The translations under genes were made by a program, and so were the position numbers. From assembly GCF_005502935.1 (NCBI RefSeq), contig NZ_SCMP01000014.1, positions 62,001-126,000 of the forward strand: 64,000 bases of DNA. The letters are read 5' to 3'. Shown here piece after piece: positions 52,851-62,310 of the stretch (position 1 is the stretch's first letter; each line of letters begins with the position of its first letter). The stretch is from Pseudomonas sp. 2FG. Lineage in GTDB: Bacteria > Pseudomonadota > Gammaproteobacteria > Pseudomonadales > Pseudomonadaceae. The notes under the pieces are model-generated. The model had not been told where the DNA came from, ran no database searches, and was given only the letters and a program-made list of their open reading frames with translations.

Positions 52851-54266
52851 ATGCCCCGCCTGTTCTCTCTCCTGCCCTTACTGCTGCTGGCGCTTGGCCT
52901 GGCCGCGTGCGATGACGCGCCGCGTTTTAGCCAAGCCGAGCCCGGCGAAGCCCTGTCCGCCGGCAGCGCCACAGTGCGCAAGAGCGATCACAACGCCTTC
53001 TCCCAGCCCGCCGCGAACCTCTCGCCGCTGCGCCGCCTGGACTTCAGCGTCGGCAACAGCTTCTTCCGCAACCCCTGGGTCATAGCCCCATCGACCACCA
53101 TTGCCCGCGATGGCCTCGGCCCGCTGTTCAACACCAATGCCTGCCAGGGCTGCCATATCAAGGACGGCCGCGGCCACCCGCCGAGCGCCGAGGCCGTCAA
53201 TGCGGTGTCGATGCTGGTGCGCCTGTCGATTCCCGCCGGCGCCGAGCAGGCGCAGATCCTGCAGCGCCAAGGCGTGCTGCCCGAGCCGGTCTACGGCGGC
53301 CAACTGCAGGACATGGCCATCCCCGGCGTGGCCCCGGAAGGCAAGGTGCGGGTGGACTACCGGAGCGTCCCCGTACGCTTGCGCGACGGCAGCAGCGTGG
53401 AGCTGCGCCAACCCCGACTGCAGATCAGCCAGCTCGGCTACGGCGAGCTGCATCCGGACACCCAACTCTCCGCCCGCATCGCCCCGCCGATGATTGGCCT
53501 CGGCCTGCTCGAGGCGATTCCCGAAGCCGCCATCCTCGCCAACGCCGCGGCACAAAACGCCAAGGCGCAAGGCGTTTCCGGGCGACCCAACTACGTCTGG
53601 GACGACGCCCAGGCGCAGACCGTACTCGGCCGTTTCGGCTGGAAAGCCGGGCAGCCGACGCTGAACCAGCAGAACGTCCACGCCTTCGCCGGTGATATGG
53701 GCCTGACCACCAGCCTGCGGCCGCTGGATGACTGCAGCGCCACCCAGACCGCCTGCCGGGCCGCAGCCAAGGGCGGCGTGCCGGAGGTCAGCGACTATAT
53801 CCTCGCCCAAGTGCTGTTCTACAGCCGCAACCTCGGCGTGCCGGCCCGCCGTCGGGTCGACGACCTGCAGGTGCTGGCCGGCAAGGGACTGTTCCACCAG
53901 GCCGGCTGCCAGCAATGCCATACCCCGCAGTTCAGCACCGCGGCGGATGCCGCCGAACCCGAGCTGGCCAATCAGTTGATTCGCCCCTACAGCGACCTGC
54001 TGCTCCATGACATGGGCGCCGGCCTGGCTGACAATCGCCCGGAGTTTCAAGCCAGCGGCAGCGAATGGCGTACCCCGCCGCTGTGGGGCATCGGCCTGAC
54101 CGAAACGGTCAACGGCCACACCCAGTTTCTGCATGACGGCCGCGCCCGCAACCTGCTGGAGGCTATCCTCTGGCACGGTGGCGAGGCCGAAGCGGCCAAG
54201 CAACACGTACTGACCTTCGATGCCGAGCAGCGCGCCGCGCTCTTGGCTTTCCTGAACTCCCTGTAA
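52851..54266 (+). CDS. di-heme c-type cytochrome, DUF1111 thiol-oxidoreductase-like lipoprotein
   Basis: 471 residues from the ATG at 52851 (MPRLFSLL); a TTG two codons upstream is unlikely. Lipobox ALGLAAC (Cys20). Two CxxCH heme motifs: CQGCH (about residue 100) and CQQCH (about 356), the latter in GLFHQAGCQQCHTPQF. The DUF1111 domain includes FNTNACQGCHIKDGRGHPP. Such proteins lie in imelysin operons linked to iron. It probably transfers electrons in the periplasm or outer membrane. The next gene starts 11 bp after the stop. Confidence 0.87.
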   Translation: MPRLFSLLPLLLLALGLAACDDAPRFSQAEPGEALSAGSATVRKSDHNAFSQPAANLSPLRRLDFSVGNSFFRNPWVIAPSTTIARDGLGPLFNTNACQGCHIKDGRGHPPSAEAVNAVSMLVRLSIPAGAEQAQILQRQGVLPEPVYGGQLQDMAIPGVAPEGKVRVDYRSVPVRLRDGSSVELRQPRLQISQLGYGELHPDTQLSARIAPPMIGLGLLEAIPEAAILANAAAQNAKAQGVSGRPNYVWDDAQAQTVLGRFGWKAGQPTLNQQNVHAFAGDMGLTTSLRPLDDCSATQTACRAAAKGGVPEVSDYILAQVLFYSRNLGVPARRRVDDLQVLAGKGLFHQAGCQQCHTPQFSTAADAAEPELANQLIRPYSDLLLHDMGAGLADNRPEFQASGSEWRTPPLWGIGLTETVNGHTQFLHDGRARNLLEAILWHGGEAEAAKQHVLTFDAEQRAALLAFLNSL

Positions 54267-54276
54267 GGAGCCGAGC

Positions 54277-55353
54277 ATGCTGCGCCCCCACCGACTTACC
54301 GCCGTCTTCGCCGCCGTCCTCAGCGGCCTGGCCCTGAGTGCCTGTGCCCCCTCCGACCCGCAGAGCAAGACCAGTGCCGCCCTCACCGAGGGCGTGCTGC
54401 TGCCGACCTACAGTGCCTGGGTCGAGGCCGACCGCCAGCTCGCGACCAGCGCCAAGGCCTTCTGCGCCGGCAGTCAGGACCTGACTGCCGCACGCCAGGC
54501 CTTCTTCACCGCGCAGAGTGCCTGGGCCGGGCTGCAACCGCTGCTGCTCGGCCCGTTGACGGAAGGTAATCGGGCCTGGCAAATCCAGTTCTGGCCGGAC
54601 AAGAAGAACCTGGTCGCGCGCCAGGTGGAAACCCTGCTGAAGAGCAAACCGCAGCTGACGCCGGCCGACCTGAATAAATCCAGCGTGGTGGTCCAGGGCC
54701 TGACCGCCTATGAATATGTCTTGTTCGATCCGGCGCTCGACCTCAACGACGCCACCCAGAAGAGTCGCTACTGCCCGCTGCTGACGGCCATCGGCGACCA
54801 TCAGCAAACGCTCTCCGCCAACGTCTTGAGCCAATGGCAAAGCCAGGACGGCCTCGCCGCGCAGTTGCAAAGCTTCCCCAACGCCCGCTATGCCGAAGGG
54901 ACTGAGGCCATCGCCGACCTGCTGCGCACCCAGGTCACCGGCATCGACAGCCTGAAGAAGAAACTCGGCACCCCACTGGGGCGGCAGAGCAAAGGTCTGC
55001 CGCAGCCCTATCAGGCGGAAGCCTGGCGCAGCAACGCCAGCCTGAACAACATCGCCGCCACGCTGGCCAGCGCCGAACGCGTCTGGCAGGGCGCCAAGCA
55101 GGATGGCATCCGCGCCCTGCTCAGCCCGGAACAGGCCGACCTGGGCAAACGCCTCGACGCGGCCTACGCCGATACCCGCCAGCGCCTCGCCGCGCTGCAA
55201 CAACCGCTGGGCGAGCTGCTCGCCGACGAGGCCGGGCGCAACCAGCTGAATGCGCTGTATGACAGCCTGGATCGGCTGCACCGCCTGCACAGTGGCGAAC
55301 TGGCGAAGACCCTCGGCATCCAACTGGGCTTCAACGCCAACGACGGCGACTGA
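54277..55353 (+). CDS. imelysin-family lipoprotein, second copy
   Basis: 358 residues, lipobox LALSAC (Cys25). Helical imelysin fold: TYSAWVEADRQLA at the start, LTAYEYVLFDP in place of the GxHxxE motif (TAYEYVL; the His is absent), so the metal site is atypical. Relatives include EfeO/EfeM-type iron proteins. AAGGAG precedes the ATG. Between the di-heme protein and the DUF1513 protein, spacing 11 and 16 bp, a tight operon. Confidence 0.82.
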   Translation: MLRPHRLTAVFAAVLSGLALSACAPSDPQSKTSAALTEGVLLPTYSAWVEADRQLATSAKAFCAGSQDLTAARQAFFTAQSAWAGLQPLLLGPLTEGNRAWQIQFWPDKKNLVARQVETLLKSKPQLTPADLNKSSVVVQGLTAYEYVLFDPALDLNDATQKSRYCPLLTAIGDHQQTLSANVLSQWQSQDGLAAQLQSFPNARYAEGTEAIADLLRTQVTGIDSLKKKLGTPLGRQSKGLPQPYQAEAWRSNASLNNIAATLASAERVWQGAKQDGIRALLSPEQADLGKRLDAAYADTRQRLAALQQPLGELLADEAGRNQLNALYDSLDRLHRLHSGELAKTLGIQLGFNANDGD

Positions 55354-55369
55354 GCCAGAGGAGCCAGAC

Positions 55370-56464
55370 ATGCAACGCCGTGCTTTTCTCGGCCTCGGCG
55401 GCGCCCTGCTCGCCGCCTCCGCCTTCGGCGGCTGGACCCTGGTCCGGCATGCCCGGCAACCATTGTTGCTCTCCGCGCGGGATGACGCCGACGGCCGGCA
55501 CTACGCCGTCGGCTACCGCCTGGACGGCAGCAAGGTGTTTGCCACCGCGGTCAACGAACGCTGTCACGATGTGGTGCCGCACCCCAGCCTGCCACTGGCG
55601 GTGTTCGTCGGCCGCCGGCCGAGCACCGAGAGCTACCTGCTCGACCTGCGTGACGGGCGCCTGCTGCAAACCCTGAACTCGCCGGCACACCGGCACTTCT
55701 ACGGCCACGGCATCTTCCACCAGAGCGGTGAATGGTTCTACAGCAGCGAAAACGACACCGCCGAACCCGGTCGTGGCGTGCTCGGCGTCTATCGCCTGGA
55801 CGGCCGGCGGTTGCTGCGTAGCCATGAACTGTCCAGCCATGGCGTCGGCCCGCATCAGTTGCTGTGGCTGCCCGACGGCGAAACCCTAGTCGTCGCCAAT
55901 GGCGGCATCCGCACCGAGGCGGACAGCCGCGTGGCGATGAACCTCGACGCCATGGAATCCAGCCTGGTCCTGCTCAAACGTGACGGCACGCTGCTGAGCA
56001 AGGAGCAACTGCCGGAGCGGATGAACAGCGTGCGCCATCTGGCGGTGGCCGGCGACGGCACCATCGTCTCCGGCCAGCAATACCAAGGTGCCCCCGGCGA
56101 TCACGCCCCCATGCTCGCGATCAAGCGCCCAGGCCAGGCGTTCCAGCCCTTCCCGATCGCGGACGCGCAGCGCCAGGCGATGAACCAGTACAGCGCCAGC
56201 CTGGCCATTCACAGCGAGCTGCGCCTGCTGGCACTGACCGCGCCGCGCGGCAATCGCTTCATGGTCTGGGACCTGGACAGCGCACAGTTGCGTCTCGACG
56301 CGCCGCTGCCGGACTGCGCCGGGGTCGGCGCGGTAGCCGCTGGCTTCGTCGTCAGCTCCGGCCAGGGCCGTTGCCGGCTGTACGACTGCCGTGGCGAGCA
56401 CCTCGTCGCCCAGCCGCTCGAACTGCCCGCCGGACTCTGGGACAACCACCTGCGCTTGGCCTGA
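55370..56464 (+). CDS. DUF1513 protein with Tat-like signal
   Basis: 364 residues from the ATG at 55370 (GAGGAG seven bases upstream). The leader MQRRAFLGLGGALLAASAF has the twin Arg of a Tat signal. The mature part is a beta-propeller-like repeat protein: FATAVNERCHDVVPHPSLP, then YGHGIFHQSGEWFYSSEND and HQLLWLPDGETLVVANGGI, typical of DUF1513. Exported to the periplasm, possibly folded with a cofactor. Last gene of the di-heme/imelysin run. Confidence 0.85.
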   Translation: MQRRAFLGLGGALLAASAFGGWTLVRHARQPLLLSARDDADGRHYAVGYRLDGSKVFATAVNERCHDVVPHPSLPLAVFVGRRPSTESYLLDLRDGRLLQTLNSPAHRHFYGHGIFHQSGEWFYSSENDTAEPGRGVLGVYRLDGRRLLRSHELSSHGVGPHQLLWLPDGETLVVANGGIRTEADSRVAMNLDAMESSLVLLKRDGTLLSKEQLPERMNSVRHLAVAGDGTIVSGQQYQGAPGDHAPMLAIKRPGQAFQPFPIADAQRQAMNQYSASLAIHSELRLLALTAPRGNRFMVWDLDSAQLRLDAPLPDCAGVGAVAAGFVVSSGQGRCRLYDCRGEHLVAQPLELPAGLWDNHLRLA

Positions 56465-56487
56465 AACCTGCCGAGCCGTTCCGGATC

Positions 56488-56528
56488 GTAGGCTGGGTTT
56501 CGCCAAAAAACGGCTCTACCCAGCCTAC
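56488..56528. repeat. REP-like hairpin after the DUF1513 gene
   Basis: GTAGGCTGGGT (56488-56498) and ACCCAGCCTAC (56518-56528) form an 11-bp perfect stem around 19 bases including CGCCAAAAAACGG. The arms match the repeat at 46625-46701, so this is a dispersed family. It lies 24 bp after the DUF1513 stop and may act as a terminator. Confidence 0.7.
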
Positions 56529-56762
56529 AACCTTCTCCCCCCGTTATCCGCGCGCCGCAAAGCCCCGGTAGCGGCACAACGCCAGCCAAGAAAGTGCCGG
56601 CATCTACGGGTTAGCTTCGCAACTTGCGCGGCATTGAGCGGCCTAGCTGCCGCATTGCAACCTTTTGCAAACGCCCGGTTTTGACTTGCCCAGAGCAGTG
56701 GGACTAAGGTACTGACCTTGCCTATTCCCAGGCCCCCATTTGCCCTGCCAAGGAACCGGAAT

Positions 56763-57914
56763 ATGTTGCTCCGCCGCATGCTGATCATGCTGGGCGTTGT
56801 CGTCCTCGTGGTGCTCGCCCTCGCCGCCTACAAAGCCCTCTCCATGTATCAGCAGATCCAGACTGTTTCCGCCCCGCCGCCGCCGATCAGCGTAGCCGCC
56901 GCCCAGGCCGTGGAAATACCCTGGCAGAGCCGACTACCGGCCATAGGTACGCTCAAGGCGTTCCAAGGTGTGGACCTGACCGTGGAAGCCAGCGGCACGG
57001 TGCAGGATGTGCTGTTTCTCTCCGGCGAAAAAGTCACCCTGCATCAGCCCATAGTGCAACTGGACAGCGATGTCGAGCAGGCCACCCTGGCCACCTCCGA
57101 GGCCGAGCTGGGCTTGGCGCGGGTCGAATTCGAGCGGGCGCGCAGCCTGCTCAGCCGGCAGGCGCTGTCCAAGAGCGAGTTCGATCGCCTCTCCGCCGAG
57201 CTGCAAAAGGCCATCACCCGCGTCGCGCAATTGAAGGCCATTCTGGCCAAGAAACGCATTCTCGCACCGTTTGCCGGCACCATCGGCATCCGCCAGGTCG
57301 ATGTCGGCGACTTCGTCTCCAGCGGCACCATCATCGCCACCCTGCAAGACGTCAGCACCCTGTTCGTCGACTTCTTCTTGCCCGAACAGTCCGTGCCCCA
57401 GCTGAGCCTTGGCCAGCGCGTGCGCTTCAGTGTCGCCGCCTACCCGGGTGAGGTTTTCGAGGGTGACATAGGCGCGATCAACCCGAAGGTGGAAGACACC
57501 ACGCGCAATGTGCAGGTGCGCGCCAGGCTGAACAACCCGGACGGCAAGTTGCTGCCGGGGATGTTCGCCAACCTGGAGGTGCTGCTGCCGGGCGAGCAAG
57601 CCCGGGTGGTGGTGCCGGAAACAGCCCTCACCTACACCCTCTACGGCAACTCGGTGTACGTGATCGGTGAGCAGAAAGCGGCGGACGGCCAGCTGCAGAA
57701 AGACGCCAAGGAGCAAACCCAGCTGGTGGTCGAGCGGCGGTTCGTGGAAACCGGCGAACGCCGTGATGGCCGGGTGGTGATCCTCAAGGGGCTCGCGAGC
57801 GGCGAACGGGTGGTCACCGCCGGCCAACTCAAGCTGGATAGCGGCTCCCACGTGAGCATCGCCGCCGACCAGGCCCAACCCGCTGCCTCGAACAGTCAGC
57901 CCAGCAGCCACTGA
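56763..57914 (+). CDS. mexV: RND efflux periplasmic adaptor subunit (MexV-like)
   Basis: 383 residues from the ATG at 56763, with AAGGAA upstream. N-terminal membrane anchor (about 6-26), then an HlyD/AcrA-type fold: lipoyl half PAIGTLKAFQGVDLTVEASG (about 65), a short coiled-coil hairpin (about 100-150, ARSLLSRQALSKSEFDRL), the other half RILAPFAGTIGIRQVDVGDF and beta-barrel VRFSVAAYPGEVFEGDIGAI. It joins the inner-membrane pump to an outer-membrane channel; no channel gene follows, so a shared OprM-type one is likely. MexV identity rests on context. Confidence 0.85.
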   Translation: MLLRRMLIMLGVVVLVVLALAAYKALSMYQQIQTVSAPPPPISVAAAQAVEIPWQSRLPAIGTLKAFQGVDLTVEASGTVQDVLFLSGEKVTLHQPIVQLDSDVEQATLATSEAELGLARVEFERARSLLSRQALSKSEFDRLSAELQKAITRVAQLKAILAKKRILAPFAGTIGIRQVDVGDFVSSGTIIATLQDVSTLFVDFFLPEQSVPQLSLGQRVRFSVAAYPGEVFEGDIGAINPKVEDTTRNVQVRARLNNPDGKLLPGMFANLEVLLPGEQARVVVPETALTYTLYGNSVYVIGEQKAADGQLQKDAKEQTQLVVERRFVETGERRDGRVVILKGLASGERVVTAGQLKLDSGSHVSIAADQAQPAASNSQPSSH

Positions 57915-57942
57915 GCCGCCGCTGGCGCCAAGGAATCACCTC

Positions 57943-60900
57943 ATGGCTTTTACCGACCCCTTTATCCGTCGCCCGGTGCTGGCGACCGTGGTCAGCCTGC
58001 TGATCATCCTGCTGGGCTTCCAGGCCTTCGGCAAGCTGAGCATCCGCCAATACCCGCAGATGGAAAACGCCCTGATCCAGGTGACCACCGCCTACCCCGG
58101 GGCCAACGCCGAGACCATCCAGGGCTACATCACCCAGCCGCTGCAACAGAGCCTGGCCAGTGCCGAGGGCATCGACTACATGACCTCGGTGAGCCGGCAG
58201 AATGTCTCGGTGGTGTCCATCTATGCGCGGATCGGCGCCGACAGCGACCGCCTGTTCACCGAACTCCTGGCCAAGGCCAACGAGGTGAAGAACCAGCTGC
58301 CGCAGGCCGCCGAAGACCCGGTGCTGAGCAAGGAAGCGGCCGACGCCTCGGCGCTGATGTACATCAGTTTCTACAGCGATGAGCTGAGTAACCCACAGAT
58401 CACCGATTACCTGTCACGGGTGATCCAGCCCAAGCTGGCGACGCTGCCGGGGATGGCCGAGGCGGAAATTCTCGGCAACCAGACCTTCGCCATGCGCCTC
58501 TGGCTGGACCCGGTGAAGCTCGCGGCCTATGGCGTCACCGCCAATGACGTCAACGACGCCGTACGCCAGAACAACTTCCTCTCCGCCGCCGGCGAGGTGA
58601 AGGGGCAGTACGTGGTCACCAGCATCAATGCCAGCACCGACCTGAAATCCGCCGCGGCCTTCGCCGCCATCCCACTGAAGACCGTCGGCGACAGCCGCGT
58701 GCTGATCGGCGACGTCGCGCGGGTGGAGATGGGCGCCGAGAACTACGACTCGATCAGCTCCTTCGACGGCATCCCCTCCGTCTATATCGCCATCAAGGGC
58801 ACGCCCAGTTCCAACCCCCTGGAGGTGATCAAGGAGGTGCGCAAACTCCTGCCGGAGCTGGAGGCGCAACTGCCGCCGAACCTGAAAGTCGCCATCGCCT
58901 ACGACGCCACGCTGTTTATCCAGGCCTCCATCGACGAGGTGGTGAAAACCCTGTTCGAAGCGGTGCTGATCGTCATAGTCGTGGTCTTCCTGTTCCTCGG
59001 CGCGTTGCGCTCGGTGCTGATCCCGGTCATCACCATCCCACTGTCGATGATCGGCGTGCTGTTTTTCATGCAGCTGATGGGCTACTCCATCAATTTGCTC
59101 ACGCTGCTGGCCATGGTGCTGGCGATCGGCCTGGTGGTGGACGATGCCATAGTGGTGGTGGAGAACATCCACCGGCATATCGAGGAGGGCAAGACGCCCT
59201 TCGCCGCGGCCCTCGAGGGCGCCCGCGAGATCGCCGTGCCGGTAGTGTCGATGACCATCACATTGGCGGCGGTGTATGCCCCCATCGGCTTCCTCGAGGG
59301 GCTCACCGGCGCGCTGTTCAAGGAGTTCGCCCTGACCCTGGCCGGCGCGGTGATCATCTCCGGCATAGTCGCCCTGACCCTGTCGCCGATGATGTGCGCC
59401 AAGTTGCTGCGCCACGATGAAAACCCCACGGGCCTGGCGCACAGGCTGGATCTGTTGTTCGAGCGGCTCAAGCAGCGCTACCAGCGCACGCTGCACGGCA
59501 CCCTGAACACCCGCCCGGTGGTCGTGGTGTTCGCGCTGATCGTCATGTGCCTGATCCCCGTCCTCCTGCACCCGAAGCTCACCGAGAGTGAGCTGGCCCC
59601 GGACGAGGACCAGGGCATAGTGTTCTTGATGGCCACGGCGCCGCAGCCGACCAACCTCAATTACCTGAATGCCTATACCGATCAGTTCGTGAAGATCTTC
59701 AAGGAGTTCCCGGAGTACTACTCGTCCTTCCAGATCAACGGCTTCAAGGGCGTGCAGGCGGGGATCGGCGGCTTCCTGCTCAAGCCCTGGGACGAGCGGG
59801 AACGCACGCAGATGGAGCTGCTCCAGGAGGTGCAAGGCAAGCTCAGTGAGATCCCCGGCCTGCAGATCTTCGGTTTCAACCTGCCGTCGCTGCCGGGCAC
59901 CGGCGAGGGCCCGCCCTTCCAGTTCGTGATCAACACCCCCAACGATTACGAGTCGCTGCTGCAGGTGACCGAGAAGATCAAGCAACGCGCCGAGGCGTCC
60001 GGCAAGTTCGCCTTCCTCGACGTCGACCTGGCCTTCGACAAGCCCGAGGTGGTGGTCGACATCGACCGCCAGAAGGCCGCCCAGATGGGCGTATCCATGG
60101 AGGATCTGGGGATGACCCTGGCCACCCTGCTCGGCGAAGGCGAGATCAACCGTTTCACCATCGACGGCCGCAGCTACAAGGTGATCGCCCAGGTCGAACG
60201 CGCCTACCGCGACAACCCGGGCTGGCTGAGCAATTACTACGTGAGGAACGCCAGCGGCGAGATGCTGCCACTCTCGACCCTGATCAAGGTGCATGACCAG
60301 GCGCGGCCCACCCAGCTGAACCAGTTCCAGCAGCTCAACTCGGCGATCATCCAGGGCGTGCCCATGGTCAGCATGGGCGAGGCCATCGAGACCGTCCGGC
60401 AGATCGCCGAAGAAGAGGCGCCGCGCGGCTTCGCCTTCGATTATGCCGGCGCTTCGCGGCAGTACGTGCAGGAAGGCAGCGCGCTGTACGTCACCTTCGG
60501 CCTGGCGCTGGCGCTGATTTTCCTGGTGCTGGCCGCGCAGTTCGAGAGTTTCCGTGATCCGCTGGTGATTCTGGTGACGGTGCCGCTGTCGATCTGCGGG
60601 GCGCTGATCCCGTTGTTCCTCGGTTTCTCCAGCATGAACATCTACACCCAGGTGGGCCTGGTGACCCTGATCGGCTTGATCACCAAGCACGGCATCCTGA
60701 TCGTCGAGTTCGCCAATCAGCTGCGCCGCGAGAAGGGCTTATCCCGCCGCGCAGCGGTGGAGGAAGCCGCGGCGATCCGCCTGCGGCCGGTGCTGATGAC
60801 CACCGCGGCGATGGTCTTTGGCATGGTGCCGCTGATCCTCGCCAGCGGTGCGGGGGCGGTCAGCCGTTTCGATATTGGCCTGGTGATCGCCACCGGCATG

Positions 60901-61014
60901 TCGGTCGGCACCCTGTTCACCCTGTTCGTGCTGCCCTGCGTCTACAGCCTGCTGGCCAAGCCGGATGCGCCGGCACCAGCAGAACAGCAACCCGAGCCGC
61001 TGCCGACCCGTTAA
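57943..61014 (+). CDS. mexW: RND efflux pump inner-membrane subunit (MexW-like)
   Basis: 1023 residues, 12 membrane helices in two sixfold repeats. Helix 4 contains GLVVDDAIVVVENIHRHIEE with the proton-relay Asp pair. The N-terminal FTDPFIRRPVLATVVSLLII is typical, as are the large periplasmic loops and the C-terminal helix bundle with GLITKHGILIVEFANQLRRE. It uses the proton gradient to expel drugs or other small compounds. AAGGA precedes the ATG, 28 bp after mexV. Downstream is IS remnant copy 2. Confidence 0.93.
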   Translation: MAFTDPFIRRPVLATVVSLLIILLGFQAFGKLSIRQYPQMENALIQVTTAYPGANAETIQGYITQPLQQSLASAEGIDYMTSVSRQNVSVVSIYARIGADSDRLFTELLAKANEVKNQLPQAAEDPVLSKEAADASALMYISFYSDELSNPQITDYLSRVIQPKLATLPGMAEAEILGNQTFAMRLWLDPVKLAAYGVTANDVNDAVRQNNFLSAAGEVKGQYVVTSINASTDLKSAAAFAAIPLKTVGDSRVLIGDVARVEMGAENYDSISSFDGIPSVYIAIKGTPSSNPLEVIKEVRKLLPELEAQLPPNLKVAIAYDATLFIQASIDEVVKTLFEAVLIVIVVVFLFLGALRSVLIPVITIPLSMIGVLFFMQLMGYSINLLTLLAMVLAIGLVVDDAIVVVENIHRHIEEGKTPFAAALEGAREIAVPVVSMTITLAAVYAPIGFLEGLTGALFKEFALTLAGAVIISGIVALTLSPMMCAKLLRHDENPTGLAHRLDLLFERLKQRYQRTLHGTLNTRPVVVVFALIVMCLIPVLLHPKLTESELAPDEDQGIVFLMATAPQPTNLNYLNAYTDQFVKIFKEFPEYYSSFQINGFKGVQAGIGGFLLKPWDERERTQMELLQEVQGKLSEIPGLQIFGFNLPSLPGTGEGPPFQFVINTPNDYESLLQVTEKIKQRAEASGKFAFLDVDLAFDKPEVVVDIDRQKAAQMGVSMEDLGMTLATLLGEGEINRFTIDGRSYKVIAQVERAYRDNPGWLSNYYVRNASGEMLPLSTLIKVHDQARPTQLNQFQQLNSAIIQGVPMVSMGEAIETVRQIAEEEAPRGFAFDYAGASRQYVQEGSALYVTFGLALALIFLVLAAQFESFRDPLVILVTVPLSICGALIPLFLGFSSMNIYTQVGLVTLIGLITKHGILIVEFANQLRREKGLSRRAAVEEAAAIRLRPVLMTTAAMVFGMVPLILASGAGAVSRFDIGLVIATGMSVGTLFTLFVLPCVYSLLAKPDAPAPAEQQPEPLPTR

Positions 61015-61041
61015 CCGCGCCCAAGAAAAAGCCCCGCAAGT

Positions 61042-61532
61042 CAGACTGAGTGAAAACCTAGCAGTCTGATCCGTGGATGAAGACAATGCCCGTCTCGAGC
61101 GATACGGGCATTGTCGTTTATGGGCTATAGCCAGGGCGAAGCACGCAACCAAGGCCGTGTGTTTCCGGTTTCACTGAACCAACTGATTCCCGCGGAGCAT
61201 CTGGTGCGGGCGATCGAAGCCCAGGTGGCGCGTCTCGAGGTGCGCGAGATGGGCCTCCGCTCCTCGCGGCGGCTGGCGGCCCATCCGGAGATGATGGCCA
61301 GGCGGCGCGCCACCGGCCGCGTCCTGTTGCGCCAGTCAAAGGGCGCTCGCACCGAAATGGCCTTGGCGTGCCAGCCTACAACCTCAAACGGGCGGTCAAG
61401 GTGCTGGGGGGGACTCATCGCGCCGATGGGCTGAAACGCCGCTTTTCCCATCATCATCCGCACAAAAGCAAACACCCCGAACAGCTCGGGGCGTTTGCTT
61501 GGCCCGCTATCAGCGGGTGTTCACAGGGTCTG
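61042..61532 (+). mobile_element. internally deleted IS1182-like element, copy 2
   Basis: 491 bp, plus orientation. Left end CAGACTGAGTGAAAAC (61042-61057); right end GTGTTCACAGGGTCTG (61517-61532). The start reads MGYSQGEARNQGRVFPVSLN, then IPAEHLVRAIEAQVARLEVR, and after a deletion joins RRRATGRVLLRQSKGARTEM and a frameshifted C-terminal part. It keeps more of the 5' part than copy 1 and has a different inner junction, so each copy lost its middle separately. Opposite orientation to copy 1 at 49151-49614. Confidence 0.85.
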
Positions 61533-61559
61533 TTAGGCCGATTTTTCATCCAACATGAC

Positions 61560-62189
61560 TCAACGCAACTCAGTAAACGCCAGCTTCACACCCAGCCCGA
61601 CCAACACCGCGCCCATGGCTCGATCGAACCAGTGGCCCATGCGGGCAAACCCGGCGCGCACCCGCTGCTGGCTGAACAGCATCGCCACCAGGCAGAACCA
61701 CAGCGCCGTGGCAGCGGCCAGGTAAACGCCGTAACCGGCCTGCACCGCCAGGGGGGTATGCGGGTTGATGACCACAGTGAACAGCGAGAGGAAAAACAGC
61801 GTGGCCTTGGGGTTCAAGCCATTGGTCACCAAACCGCTGGTGAAGGCAGCGCGCGCCGTGCGCTCAGTCGCCAGCAACGGCAGCTCGGCCATGCCAGGGG
61901 CCGCGGGCTTGGCCCGCAGCGCCTTGATGCCGATATACAGCAGGTAGGCCGCCGCCAGCCATTTCAGCGCGTTGAACAGCACGATCGACTGCGACACGAT
62001 CAAGCCGATCCCCAGCAGCGAATAGACCACATGGACAAAGATTCCGCAGCCGACGCCAAGCGCCGTCCAGGTGCCCGCACGGCGACCGTTGGCCACGCTT
62101 TCGCGCACCACTATGGCGAAGTCCGGGCCCGGGCTGGCCACGGCCAGCAGGTGAATCAGGGCAACGGTGAAAAATTCCGCCCAGTACAT
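61560..62189 (-). CDS. LysE/RhtB-family exporter
   Basis: 209 residues with six predicted helices. N-terminal LAVASPGPDFAIVVRESVANG (the PGPD signature of RhtB proteins) and GLVTNGLNPKATLFFLSLFTVV (conserved NPK segment). Exports amino acids such as threonine or homoserine, or related compounds; the substrate is not readable. GGAGG precedes the ATG. It lies just beyond IS remnant copy 2 and is preceded on the same strand by a diguanylate cyclase gene 120 bp away. Confidence 0.87.
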   Translation of the reverse strand: MYWAEFFTVALIHLLAVASPGPDFAIVVRESVANGRRAGTWTALGVGCGIFVHVVYSLLGIGLIVSQSIVLFNALKWLAAAYLLYIGIKALRAKPAAPGMAELPLLATERTARAAFTSGLVTNGLNPKATLFFLSLFTVVINPHTPLAVQAGYGVYLAAATALWFCLVAMLFSQQRVRAGFARMGHWFDRAMGAVLVGLGVKLAFTELR

Positions 62190-62310
62190 AGGGACCTCCG
62201 CGAACTATGAATACGTCAATCGGCTCGGCCGACTCTACGCGACTCGCCCGCCAGGCAACAGCTACAGTTGGGCTCACACAGAGCAAGCGGGCATTACCCG
62301 CCGCTTAGCC

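Noticed and set aside
58414..60690. 758-codon open frame antisense to mexW
   Set aside because: Its His/Gln/Asp/Arg-rich translation is the usual antisense shadow of a GC-rich membrane protein. No start site or domain.
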